A stretch of 64,000 nucleotides of DNA from Gracilaria gracilis (Eukaryota > Rhodophyta > Florideophyceae > Gracilariales > Gracilariaceae): contig JARGSG010000051.1 in the NCBI GenBank assembly GCA_030374805.1, positions 310,001 to 374,000 on the forward strand. Reading direction: 5' to 3'. The notes under the pieces were generated by a model that had not been told where the DNA came from, did no database searches, and was given only the letters and a program-made list of their open reading frames with translations. Both the position numbers and the translations under genes were made by a program. Within the stretch, counting starts at the first letter, position 1; each line of letters begins with the position of its first letter. Positions 9,838-20,400 of this stretch are shown here, piece after piece.

Positions 9838-11260
9838 CTAACTCTCCAAAACTCTCGGGCGCCCTACAGGTCGAAATTCTTCCTCTTCTTCTTCCTCTTC
9901 CTCATCATCCTGTACTTCCTCTTCATCCTCGACTTCATCCCCCTCTTCCTCTTCCTCCTCCTCCATCTGAAACGGAGGATCGCTCCCTTCCTCCTCAACG
10001 CCCTTCTCTGCCTCCACCTCTGCGTTCTCCTCATTGGCCTTCACATTCTTCTTCATCGATTCCTTCTGTATTTCCTCTTCTTCCTCCCCAAACTCACTCT
10101 CCTCTTCAAATGTCGGATTGAAACCTTTCAAACGATGAACCGCATCCGGTAGTTTGTAGCCGTCTGGCACCATGTACATATGATACCTCAACAGTACAGG
10201 CATATCCTGAATGGCATCCTTTGAACCGGCCCCTGCATGTACCACATCACCGCGCCCTATAAATATAGAGTACGGAGCAACCATAACCTTTTTGACCGTA
10301 TGCTGGGAGTACGTGTTCCGCTTGTTCCACTCCCCAGCTGCAAGCTTATGACTCCCCTCGCACACCCAAAGCGGAAACGGTTGCTCCCCAGACACAATCA
10401 GAACGTACCCGGGGTTGTCCGTGTCAATCGTTTCCAATGTCACCAACCCCTTGAAGTCCGTATGCAACATCTGTCGGGGACAACCTTGGGTTGTGGCCAG
10501 CAGTCGACCACCAGTCGGTCTCACGCGCAACTGTCACACTCATCAACCCAAGCGCACCAAGCAGACCCCGTTTTCTGAAGTTCTTAATCAATTCCGCCTT
10601 GTGGCTTTCACTCATACCACGAAGGCTCTGCTCCGGTGTCTTTATGTGTTTGATATCGATAGTTACAGCCCGCTGAGTGTAGTCCGTCATATTAATGGAT
10701 GTAAAATTGAGGTCCAAGACGTTCTTCTTACGCTTCTTGCCCTTATTCTTCGTTCTGTGCACCTCCACAATCTCCTCATCCGAACTGCTGATCACATGAA
10801 TGGACTCCTTCCCCTGCTCAGGCTCCACCACTTTGGCAGATGCGGCCTCGGCCTCCACAGTTCCGGATTGCGGGTCCTCACTCTGAGCGGCATCATCACT
10901 ACGGGGTCTCAGCATGTCCTTATCCCATGCATACGTCCCCGCTCTCACTGTGTCGCCTAACGTCTCAGGGGGTCCCTCAACGCCTCCAAAAGTATACGGA
11001 TAAGGTAGAGTTCCATCAGCAGTGATTTCAGTGAGATATATTACGACACAACCGCTTTCCAGTTCAGAACCATGAAGCGAAGTTTTGAAACTACCATTGT
11101 CGTCAAAGGCAGTGGCGTGACCAACAACGTTTTGGGTCCCATTCTGAAATTCAAGGACAAGATCCACCTTCATGCCAGGAGCAATCTGGCCACCACGGTC
11201 ACCAGACTGCTGCGGAGTTGTTACTCTTGTTCTTCGAGAACTGCGTCGCGCGTTTCTCAT
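9838..11260 (-). CDS. 2-oxoglutarate/Fe(II) oxygenase-like protein, probably one 40-nt intron
   Basis: Two overlapping frames join cleanly if a 40-nt intron (10524-10485, starts GTGAG, ends AAG) is removed: 736 + 647 nt give 460 aa from ATG 11260. The catalytic part then shows H253-x-D255 (MLHTDF), a distal His at 328 (GDVVHAGAG) and Arg345 (LLRYHMY), the metal-binding and co-substrate pattern of 2-oxoglutarate oxygenases. Residue 285 on (LWVCEGSHKL) is the matching strand with GSH. The N-terminal 245 residues hold a separate region (VDLVLEFQNGTQNVVGHA). The C-terminus is a long acidic run ending in an AT-hook-like VGRPRV. It could oxidise methyl groups on DNA, RNA or protein. It diverges from the methyltransferase-SET gene. 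The alternative to the intron is a frameshift; a phytanoyl-type enzyme is also possible. Confidence 0.68.
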
Positions 11261-11625
11261 GGCCGTAGTCTGTACGTTAACGACGTTAAACGTTGAAGGC
11301 TCTGGTTCAATTGCTTGTGAGCACCACTTACAATGGGCACCCCCGCTTTTGCCAGCTCCTCCCAATGTACTGTGCAAGCAATGAAGCCAAGTCGAGAGCC
11401 TGATTACGCAGACGCCCGTAGATGTTTAAACTCTTGCTCACGAGAATGTGCTTTGAATACGTTCGTTTACGAGAGTTCGGTTGCATTACGAATGTGGGAT
11501 CAGTATATACGTGGAATCATATCCATTCGCATTTGGACCCCTTCCTACAATGAACGGAATTAAGAAACAGACGATTCCGTACCCCCCGTAGGGAGAACGG
11601 AACATAAAATAGAATGTTTCATTTT

Positions 11626-11773
11626 GAGTGCCCGCGGGCCGAAAGTGCCCTGACCGTCAGGCCTAGCGCCCGCACGAGGTGGGTACCCTCCAAAACAGCC
11701 CCATTTGAGGGGGTACCCGGCTCGTGCGGGCGCTACGCCTGACGGTCAGGGCATTTTCGGCCCGCGGGCACTC
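11626..11773. repeat. Long GC-rich palindrome between divergent genes
   Basis: Two inverted arms of about 65 bp (11626-11690 and 11709-11773) match at all but about four positions, with an 18-bp spacer. They begin GAGTGCCCGCGGGCC and include CTGACCGTCAGG, itself nearly palindromic. It lies 47 bp upstream of the methyltransferase-SET ATG and about 370 bp upstream of the oxygenase ATG. No duplicated flanking bases were seen, so it does not look like a simple inserted miniature transposon. It could form a cruciform, serve as a shared operator, or fold as RNA in a 5' leader. Confidence 0.85.
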
Positions 11774-11819
11774 CGCGAGAAGAACACTTAAAGCACTCGT
11801 ACGGCTTCAACCTCGCATC

Positions 11820-14800
11820 ATGGCGCCTACAGATCGTGACACTATGCAACGATTGTATCGGTCCGCTGACATTTTCTTCGCTTTGCGGGACTCCTTCGCC
11901 GAGGAGGGGTCCCACAAAGGGCGCCCTAGAGAAGCCGGTTTTCGTACAATTGCCCAATACGCAGCAGAGAACCACGAACGTCTGGACCTTGCACGACAGT
12001 TTCTCGAGACAGAAGTGCAGTCTCCCAACCTCGGGAACTTCGAAATCGAAGATTTGAAGGAGACGGTGATCCGAAAGAAACCATTGGAGCAGATGTACAT
12101 GGTTTGCAGAATTCTGGACGTAACCGATGACAGTTCTGATACACGTACGAGGGATTTAATGAAGATGATATCGAGGTCTCCGCACGCCTTACCGATTGGA
12201 TGTTATTTGATTCCGTTTCTCAGATCATTCACGGCTGTAGTGAAGAGTCAATCGGATATGTTTTTTAGAACGGTTAGAAGCCCTACTCGCTTCGGTATTC
12301 TTTTATACCTTTCAAACCTTCTTTACATTATGAGGGAAAAAGAAAGCCGGAGGCAGAATAAGAAACGTCGACTTACAACCGGTGCAGCTCCTGGCATCTT
12401 CTTGGAGGGCTTTCCCAACTTCTCGAAGGAGACCTGTCAACGTACTGGATTCGCCGTGGAGATGACGATTTACGCTTGGGACATTTTTGCTAGGGGCCTT
12501 GGCTTTGACGACGTTGAGAGTATGATATACCCGTACATCATGTTCGACACAAACAACATGATGTTTAAGGTGTTAGACAATCGGTCTATTGGATACTGCC
12601 CTCTCAGTCATCATACTCGTCTTGAGGAGAACGTGGAGCCTACGATGAAAAGAGGGGGTGTCGTGGCCGCCTTCAGTGATGATGTGGATTCGAATCTTCG
12701 CATTCTGGCCAAAGAATTCTTGGATGACGTACATGGTATGTGTACTCATGAACGCCTGTATACGCTGCAAGGACAAAACAAGCATGAGCGCTGGGTTACG
12801 CTAGAACAACTCACTCCTGACATGGACCGTAAAGCGCGAGACCCAAGCCACACCCGTGATGAACAGTTCCCTGAACGGTTCGATAGGTTGGCAGAAGACC
12901 TGTGGAAACCCATTCTGGACGCCACAGGCTGTGCTAGGGCTGAGGCATCGAATGCGGATGTAGAAATGGTTCAGGCACCCGTGAACTTGGTGTCGTCAGA
13001 CGAAGATGATTTCGAACCAGCTCCTGTTCCCATTCGTTCAAAGTTTGACACTCCGGATAGAACTGTCGAGCCTCCAAAGGTCGCAAAGGGTCGTTTTCTG
13101 CCAAATGCAATGAAGCAGCTGAACGAATTGATGAGGACCTCTTACTCTGTTTTATACAATTGCAACCAGAAAGACCTAGTTGTCACGCACGAGTCTTTGG
13201 GAATGGAGAGTACCCTCACTCTGGGAGATGCTCAGCTCGTTCTGACGGACCCACCGTTCAATACGCGGCGTCGCCAAGGAAAGAGCAACAGCGACCATGA
13301 TGTCCTCACTGAAAAGGATATGGAGCGAGCGGCTGGCACGCTCAATGATGTCCTGCGCCCTGGGGGACATTTCATAATCTTCTGTGCAGTGGAGCAGTTT
13401 CTAAAGTGGTTTGAAATTATGAATGACACAGTGAGGAAGAAGAGAGTAGCTGTTGTTCGAAATGGAAAGCGCGTCAACGAGGAAAGATTCAAACCTATAT
13501 TCCGTGTGGACAAGACTCTAATCGTGTTTATACGGGAACCTGGGAATCACAATCAGAATCCCACCCGTGTTTCTTCACTGATGTCAGTCACGGAGTATGC
13601 TATCCATGGTGTGAAAAGAGGTCTTACTTCGGAGGAGGAACGGAGTATGGTGTCTTTAGAAAGTTTTCACTACGTCCCGTCTACAGTCGAACCATACAAA
13701 AATGTGGTGAATAACGTCCCGAAGAGGTCTAAAGGAGAACTGTTGACTTGGAGAGTGAAGAAGAAGGATGGGTGGAAGACCCAGATCATCCGGCCGGAAC
13801 AGAAGTCGAGAGAGCTCATGAAGGAACTCATATCCCGATTTACAAAGCCAGGGGACAAGGTAGTTGACCCATTTGCTGGAACATGCACCACTGGAATGGC
13901 ATGTTTGTCACTACCGAAGCACAGGAAGTTCATAGGGTGCGAGCTAGACGGTGCATGCTTTGAACATGCTACCCATCATATGACGCTACACCTTGCCCGT
14001 GTCATCAACGATGGAACCACGGATATTTCCGTTGATCAAAGCACGTTGCAATCGGCATCGCGTGTGGTTGAAGCCTACCCGCTGACGACAAGGGTCAGCA
14101 AAGCATGGAGACCACCTGGCAAGTTTCCTCAGTATCAACGTCTTCCTCTACATATACTTATATTCTTACAAAACTTGTGGTTGGATAAGTCTTTCTTTCA
14201 CTTGGCGTGTAACAAAGCTGTTGGTGACTGGCCCGAGAAATACCGCGGGGCTCTCGATCGTGTGGACAGTCGGTCTCTTCTCGCGCAGGATGCGAGTTGT
14301 TCCTCTGTGACTGTAGCGAAGTCTACCATCAAACACCCCAAAGCCGGTTTGGGCGTGTTTGCCACTACCGCTTTCAAAGAAAATGATGTCATCTGTCATT
14401 TCTATGGTACATTAGTGTATCACAACCTAAGTAGCCGTGATGAGACTCATACGACATACGGAAAAGGAATGCTTGGCGTCACGGCGGAACGCTTTCGCAA
14501 GTATTGTATCGAAACGGAATTGGAAGGGGATGTGTTTCTCATACTCACTGGAAATAGCGGTGGAGACAGGAAGAAACCTGTGGTATGGGTGGTTCCTGCT
14601 CCTTTTTGTGCAGCTGGTTATATCAATGACGCCAGGTACGTTGAAGGGGACCCCGAGAAAGATGGTCCGGTACCTCCTGGAGGATGGAGGGATAACAATG
14701 CCTCCTTCGAAAGAACAAAGAGAGGAACGACGTCCTTGAGGAATTTGGAAGCTCCTCAACTTCTTTCTATTATAGCAGCACGAGATATTGAAGAAGGAGA

Positions 14801-14858
14801 GGAGATATTTATGGACTATGGACGACCGTATGATTGGGCGAAGCAACTTTCCTCTTAA
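11820..14858 (+). CDS. Fusion protein: beta-class amino DNA methyltransferase + SET domain
   Basis: 1012 aa from ATG 11820 (MAPTDRDTMQRLYRS). The frame is open further up only from a GTG inside the palindrome. Residues 1-430 are unrecognised. Residues 460-720 are an S-adenosylmethionine methyltransferase in beta order: catalytic DPPF at 477-480 (LVLTDPPFNTRRR), a target-recognition stretch, motif X (IIRPEQKSRELMKELI, about 657-673), then motif I DPFAGTCTTG at 683-692. DPPF is the amino-methyltransferase signature for N6-adenine or N4-cytosine. About 843-1006 is a SET domain: GLGVFATTAF, the YIND...NNASF core where NHSCxPN usually stands, and GEEIFMDYGRPYDW at the end; SET enzymes methylate lysines. 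One polypeptide could thus mark both DNA and histones. Intact, no break seen. Confidence 0.88.
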   Translation: MAPTDRDTMQRLYRSADIFFALRDSFAEEGSHKGRPREAGFRTIAQYAAENHERLDLARQFLETEVQSPNLGNFEIEDLKETVIRKKPLEQMYMVCRILDVTDDSSDTRTRDLMKMISRSPHALPIGCYLIPFLRSFTAVVKSQSDMFFRTVRSPTRFGILLYLSNLLYIMREKESRRQNKKRRLTTGAAPGIFLEGFPNFSKETCQRTGFAVEMTIYAWDIFARGLGFDDVESMIYPYIMFDTNNMMFKVLDNRSIGYCPLSHHTRLEENVEPTMKRGGVVAAFSDDVDSNLRILAKEFLDDVHGMCTHERLYTLQGQNKHERWVTLEQLTPDMDRKARDPSHTRDEQFPERFDRLAEDLWKPILDATGCARAEASNADVEMVQAPVNLVSSDEDDFEPAPVPIRSKFDTPDRTVEPPKVAKGRFLPNAMKQLNELMRTSYSVLYNCNQKDLVVTHESLGMESTLTLGDAQLVLTDPPFNTRRRQGKSNSDHDVLTEKDMERAAGTLNDVLRPGGHFIIFCAVEQFLKWFEIMNDTVRKKRVAVVRNGKRVNEERFKPIFRVDKTLIVFIREPGNHNQNPTRVSSLMSVTEYAIHGVKRGLTSEEERSMVSLESFHYVPSTVEPYKNVVNNVPKRSKGELLTWRVKKKDGWKTQIIRPEQKSRELMKELISRFTKPGDKVVDPFAGTCTTGMACLSLPKHRKFIGCELDGACFEHATHHMTLHLARVINDGTTDISVDQSTLQSASRVVEAYPLTTRVSKAWRPPGKFPQYQRLPLHILIFLQNLWLDKSFFHLACNKAVGDWPEKYRGALDRVDSRSLLAQDASCSSVTVAKSTIKHPKAGLGVFATTAFKENDVICHFYGTLVYHNLSSRDETHTTYGKGMLGVTAERFRKYCIETELEGDVFLILTGNSGGDRKKPVVWVVPAPFCAAGYINDARYVEGDPEKDGPVPPGGWRDNNASFERTKRGTTSLRNLEAPQLLSIIAARDIEEGEEIFMDYGRPYDWAKQLSS

Positions 14859-15355
14859 GTCCTACAGTTTATAATGTATCATGCACTACTTGCGACTACC
14901 CTTCAAAGTAATTAAGTCAATAAATGCTTCCGCATCTCCTGTCTTTACATTGTTACAATGATTATGCACGGTATGTTTTGAACCACGCATATACATGTTG
15001 AGGCATATGAACATCGGGGTGAACTTATGACTAGTTTTACAGGCCCGTTACGTGGAAACATTCCATAAAACAGGTGCAAAAATGATTGGTGCCAAGCATG
15101 GTAATATGGTGGGTACTCTGGCGTCCCCCGTCTTCACTGTGAATCACCTGTGCCACCGACGTTGTTCGTAGAAGGATACCCGCGTTTAGTTCGTAGTCTG
15201 GAACAACACATGGGTACCGGAAAGGAAGAAAGCCATCTTCATCTTCTGGTGGCAGTAGACTGAAGGTATCTAAGCCTCAGGATAGATCCCAGCGCACATC
15301 AAAACGAACGCAGAGAGGTCGACAATCTCCCCCACCAAGTGGCAATGTTGAAAGA
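14859..15355. other. Intergenic region, possibly with an upstream exon
   Basis: After the methyltransferase-SET stop there is an AATAAA-like AATAAATG (14919). From about 15197 the frame of the next gene stays open without an ATG and reads Arg/Ser/Lys-rich protein like its known N-terminus, so the following gene may start in an upstream exon here. Nothing else seen. Confidence 0.45.
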
Positions 15356-17443
15356 ATGGAAAAAGGGCCAGTGCGTAATCGAACAGCACCGCCAGCGCGT
15401 AATCGAACAGCCCCGCGGGCAGGGTTGCAACGAAAAGAGACTTCGAGGCCTACAGCGACAAAACGAGTTGGGAAGAAGCCTGAGGCAGCTCAGCCTGAGG
15501 ACAGGGCCGAGACACGCATTGAACAAACATCAGCAGCGATTGAGGTCGATGAAGATATTTGCGGGCCTTCCTATAGTCATGTAGATGAACAACAAACGTC
15601 TTCTGCGAGGGCACCGGTCTTAGAAAGCATTACTATTCCGGAAAGTCGAGACAGAGACACAAGGAAACGAATCCCAGTCGCTCATCAAAGTGGTAGTGAA
15701 ATCGAAAACGATAGACCCACAAGAAGGAGAAGGCTGTCTCCAAATGAGAATGAGCGCAATCTATCAGGTCCCCAACTGCGACGTACGCCTGTGGAACAAG
15801 AACAGCAACGGATATCGACCCAAGTAGGAAGTGTTCGACAGCATTATTCGCCCGTTCAACGCCTTTATGGAGAAGTGCAAGAAGATGATATGAGAGGTAC
15901 CGAAATGAGAGGAATTGACTTGGACGGCGTGACGGGAGCGGAATCTGGGAGGGGAGGAGACGAAATGGAGAACAAGAGTAGAGCGGAACTGATTGAACTC
16001 GTGAATACGCTCAAAACACAAGTACAGAAAAGTGAGTCCGCCACAATGATGGCTGGAATATGTATGAAGTACGCAGAGAAGCAGAACAAAGAACTCCAAC
16101 AAAAGCTTCGGGACAAAGATCTAATAATCGAGAGCCTTCGTGGTGTCATCAACGTGAGGACGGAGAACACAAGTGGTGTGAAAGAGCCAGGTAAAAGTGG
16201 GCGAAAGAAGTTGGCAATCTCGGTTCGGGATGAATTTAAGGGGGTTGCTCGGGGTGTTTACCACAGCATGACTCAATACGCAAAGAGGGAGACATGCGAA
16301 CTTGTGTTTGAGGAGGGAGCTACAGAAAGAAACTGGAGGAATCGCGCTGAGTATCTATCTGTCAATGCCTCAGAAGGGGTCATAACGGAACGTGATACTG
16401 GACGAGGTTTGGTTCCCAAATCACCCGTAGAGCTTATGGATGGTCTTGGAATGTACACACCGTCGTTTGCAGGAGGAACAGATGGGCTATTGAAGCACCT
16501 GGTCCACCTCGAATTGAAGCAAGTGATGTGGGATGGTATTAGGCGTTGTGGGTTGGAAGAAGCGTGTGTGACGGAGGTATGTGAGGACCTGTGTCTGAAG
16601 CAAAGAATGCGTCAGACAATGAGTGATGTGGTGGGAGTGAGAAAGAGAAATTCGAGAGACAAGCTGTTCTTCTTGCTCGGTTACGATCTAATTTGGAAAC
16701 GGGCGAAGCACACAGCCGAGAACGCTGAGGAGTTGAAAAAGCAAGTGGACGAGGCCCAAGTGAAACTATGGAAGAAGAACTCAGATGGCTCTACAGACAC
16801 ATCGTTGTGGCGTACAGCTCCGTTAAGTGCGTTGGTATACTCTGAACATACTGCAAGTTCACAGGACCTTGCAAGCGATGAACAGGATGAGTTGTTTGGG
16901 AATTATGTTGGGTTACAAGTTTTACAGGAGTTCAGGGGATTTGAAGTGGAACAAGATGACAGTACGCCCGTCGAAAGCACCATACTTCTGTTGGCACGTC
17001 TGGATGCCTGGGTGTACTATGTCATTAAGCTGTTGGGAACAGGTTCCAGTCGGGGTGGTCAGCGTCAAAGGGAGTTCAGTAAGGCGTTTGGTGAGATACT
17101 ACCAGTCTGTGTGGAGCAGCTACTACACACCGCTTACGACATTGTGAACGAAACACATAACACAGAACTCACAAACTATGGCTGGGAAAATGAACATTGG
17201 AGTGGTGTCGACGGAAATGGGGTGCGAGAGGCGACGGTTGCAGTAGGAATGCCTTCCAGTGGAAAGTTCGTCCTGTTGTTGACAAAAGCGTTCTTTAATG
17301 AGAATATCAGCCGTCGGCTTGGTTCCATTCACGACTGTGTTATCGCAGAATGTGAAGAACAGGACATCAACTTCCATAAGATTGGATGCCGAACCAACAC
17401 TCGTACTGAACTCTTGGAGCACGAGGAGCGCGAACTTGAGTGA
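15356..17443 (+). CDS. Unknown 695-aa coiled-coil cargo protein
   Basis: No family recognised. Residues 1-200 are low-complexity, rich in Arg, Pro, Gln and Glu, with a duplicated RNRTAP motif near the start and basic runs (RRRRLSP) that could be nuclear signals. Residues about 208-265 (RAELIELVNTLKTQVQKSE ... KELQQKLRDKDLIIESLRG) form a coiled coil. The rest (about 290-690) looks globular and alpha-helical, with many aromatic and Cys residues but no catalytic motif I can name. Open and intact. It lies between the methyltransferase-SET gene and the transposase, converging with the transposase (54 bp between stops). It might be a second transposition protein, as CACTA elements often carry one with DNA-binding and coiled-coil features; that is inference. 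Confidence 0.62.
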   Translation: MEKGPVRNRTAPPARNRTAPRAGLQRKETSRPTATKRVGKKPEAAQPEDRAETRIEQTSAAIEVDEDICGPSYSHVDEQQTSSARAPVLESITIPESRDRDTRKRIPVAHQSGSEIENDRPTRRRRLSPNENERNLSGPQLRRTPVEQEQQRISTQVGSVRQHYSPVQRLYGEVQEDDMRGTEMRGIDLDGVTGAESGRGGDEMENKSRAELIELVNTLKTQVQKSESATMMAGICMKYAEKQNKELQQKLRDKDLIIESLRGVINVRTENTSGVKEPGKSGRKKLAISVRDEFKGVARGVYHSMTQYAKRETCELVFEEGATERNWRNRAEYLSVNASEGVITERDTGRGLVPKSPVELMDGLGMYTPSFAGGTDGLLKHLVHLELKQVMWDGIRRCGLEEACVTEVCEDLCLKQRMRQTMSDVVGVRKRNSRDKLFFLLGYDLIWKRAKHTAENAEELKKQVDEAQVKLWKKNSDGSTDTSLWRTAPLSALVYSEHTASSQDLASDEQDELFGNYVGLQVLQEFRGFEVEQDDSTPVESTILLLARLDAWVYYVIKLLGTGSSRGGQRQREFSKAFGEILPVCVEQLLHTAYDIVNETHNTELTNYGWENEHWSGVDGNGVREATVAVGMPSSGKFVLLLTKAFFNENISRRLGSIHDCVIAECEEQDINFHKIGCRTNTRTELLEHEERELE

Positions 17444-17496
17444 TATGGTGCATCATATACAGATATACTTTCCGTAAAGCTTCTTGGTCTATAAAG

Positions 17497-20400
17497 CTAC
17501 TTCTTTGGCGGCTCCCGATAGAAACGATTGACATAGAAGCGATGCTCATACCAGTGCAGGGGACCCCGAAATGGTCTGGCTGGATAGTTTGAACGAACTG
17601 CGTGAAAGACACCCAGAATAGCAGGTAGGGTTGTCCATCCATACCATGGGGTCGTGTTTTGTATTCTAGTAGGTCTGGAGGCAGTTCCGACTACATGAGA
17701 TGTGTGGTCCAGTTCGTCATCCGTAGCCCATCGCAAGAGCACGCATCCAAGTACCCGGTCTATGTTGGTAACCGGTGGAACCACTTCAAAGTATCGTATG
17801 AATGCAAATTCTTTCGTTACATGAGGCTGCGTTTTTGAGGATGTTCTAACAAGTGCTACTGTCTGAGCAAACCATACCGATTCCGCTGGTGATGTATTCA
17901 TCTGTTCCCCTTTCACCATAATCGGTGAGTACTTGGGGGTTCGTGACGGCCCAAACGCAGGGCACGCAAACACGCGTTGCTCCTTTTTGAACTGCGGCTG
18001 TGTGAAGGTGATGTTGTTTGATAATTCATCGTATTCATCGAGGTTGGGAGGTAGAGCACCAAGTATGAAAGCGGATTTGACAAAGGAGAGCGTGATATCC
18101 TTCGTGACATAATGGCTATACTGTTCTGAGAGAACTTCTTTCGTGAGATTCAGAAAGGGAGTCAGACCGGTTTCTCCAATCTGGGATATAATGGATACAG
18201 TGTCTGAGCTAAACCGTTTGGATATCACGTTCGTTAGAATGAAGTCGAATGTGTTTGAATGTGAATGTGATGAGATTATGGATTCGCATTCAACAATATC
18301 CTGGAGCTCGATATCGATTCCATCTCGAGACATTCTGGGAAATGTCTTTGGCGGCATCATTCGACTTGCACTTCTCTTCCCTGGGTTCAAACCTTCTCTC
18401 CATTGCTTCTGTCGTTCTTGATGTTCGATAGATTGAATAGTCTCAGAGACAGCTGAATTAGTTCGCCGGGATGTTTTCCGATAGTTGTTTTTGAAGAGCA
18501 AATGAGCGTGCTCATACACTCCAGCATCATAGTACTTCATATTACATAGACGACGTATGTCGTCAACAATGTGGTCTAAGAGATGAAACTTGAGTGTTCC
18601 CAGTCCGGATGGGTGGAACGCTGCCAGGACGTTTGACGCATTTTCTTTGAAGGATATGATGTCTTTTTGAAGTGTATCAAGGGCAACGGAAGACCATTCT
18701 TCTGACTTATTGTAGCGAAAGATAGTGGCCACCAGGTCTGAATACTTGGTGAACACTGTTGTGATGGGAGCATCATCCTCTTCCCCGCAACATGTATCGA
18801 AGAAAGCCCCAATAAAGGGGAAGACCATATCCAAAGCTTTGTAGTCCTTCGCTTCAAGCATTCCCCTTAGACCGTCTTTGGTGAATATACCATTGAGAGA
18901 CTTTCCCTTTTCTTTGGTTGAAAAGTCAATAATTAGCCCTGGTGCAGGGGAGTCTCTTTGAATGGCTGCAAGAATAGAGTTGGAATGGTTGAGTACGAAG
19001 GTCCGAATGCTCTTAAACGTTCTGGAAGAGCCTGATAAGGCGGACGTGAACAGCGCCTCTGACTGGAGTCGCTCCATGGCCGTTGTTTTTATAAGCTTTG
19101 AGACGCCGAGATGAAGGTTGTGAAGAGGTTCGAACGAGAACAGACTGTAGGGCGTAAGACTTGGTATCCAGTTCAAAGTTGAGTATTGTTCTAGGAAAGA
19201 AGGTACATGGGAAAGAGATTGAGACTGCAAGAGAACTTGGGCCTGGATCTTTCTCTCCCGGGACTGTTTAGGACGACGGTTCTGAGCATCCTCTTCAGAC
19301 TTGGTTAGAAGTGATGAATGTGCTGCTCGAACATTCATGGTGTGCGTTAAGCTACGGGATGGTACTTGACAAGGAATAGGGCTTTGAAGTTGTTCTCTTT
19401 GTACCAGACAACGATGGCACGGGCGTTTGGTGAGGGTTCCATCCGACACAGAAAGAATATCTTTAGCCTCTGGAATGTCCGCGCAATAGCTTGCGAGGAT
19501 GGGATGGCAAACACGCCTTCTATCATCCGCAGATGTGAAAGGGAGCCCACACTTCCAAAGCCGGACAACGGGTTCCAAAATGAGCTTCAGAGATTGGTGC
19601 AAAACTTGCATTCTTGCCTCTCGAAGGGAAGCAGAAGGCACGGAAGGCATTCCATCAAAGAAGGAATCACTTTGTACCTCCTCTAGTTCTGTCGGTATGT
19701 ACGCGACAATGGTTAGGTCCTCGGAGATACACTTTTGACGTAGTGAATCTGAGAGGTTAAGAAGGGTTAGGTGAAGAGGATAGGAAGTGACGGAAGATTG
19801 CTTCAAAGAGGTAGAAGATTTATCCGTATAAAGCTGTAGTAGACCTATAAATGACTCAATTCCACTATCTTCGTTTCTATACCACACGTGCCCTACATCC
19901 GAGGAAGACTTCACGAGAGTGCTAAGATGGCGGTACACGTCTCTTGCGAGGCGGGCGGTCATGGGGTGTGTAAGGGTGCCATGAGGAAAGCGGTTGTTCT
20001 GCGGTGGCTGAAAGAAAGTGTTCTCAGAGTTAGCGAGTTGAAATTGCTGCAAAAGAACTTTCAGAGGGTCTTTGGAGTAAAGTTTGGCCCGGAACTTACC
20101 GTCGGATGTGGTAACAAAGCGTTCCTCAAACCCGTCTTTAGTAGCGTATCTCTGAAATATGGAGTGCTTCAGCTCCGTGCAACGTTTCGAGGAGGTAATT
20201 ATCTCATTGAACCTCTGTTGCGAGAAACGGGGATTGCGGAGAAGAGATATTATCTCGTCAGCAGCCTTATGGCCTAAGTTGGACGCAACGGAAGCAAGAC
20301 AGACAACGAGGTAATCCATGTGCAGCTCTTGGAGCGAACTTTCGGATGGTGGCGGAGAGGGGGAAGGTACCAAGCGCGGCTGTGGAGGGGGTTCGACACG

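Noticed and set aside
9838-11260. TET/JBP DNA hydroxylase identity for the oxygenase
   Set aside because: H-x-D...H and Arg fit the fold in general, but no TET/JBP-specific motif can be seen; left as fold-level call.
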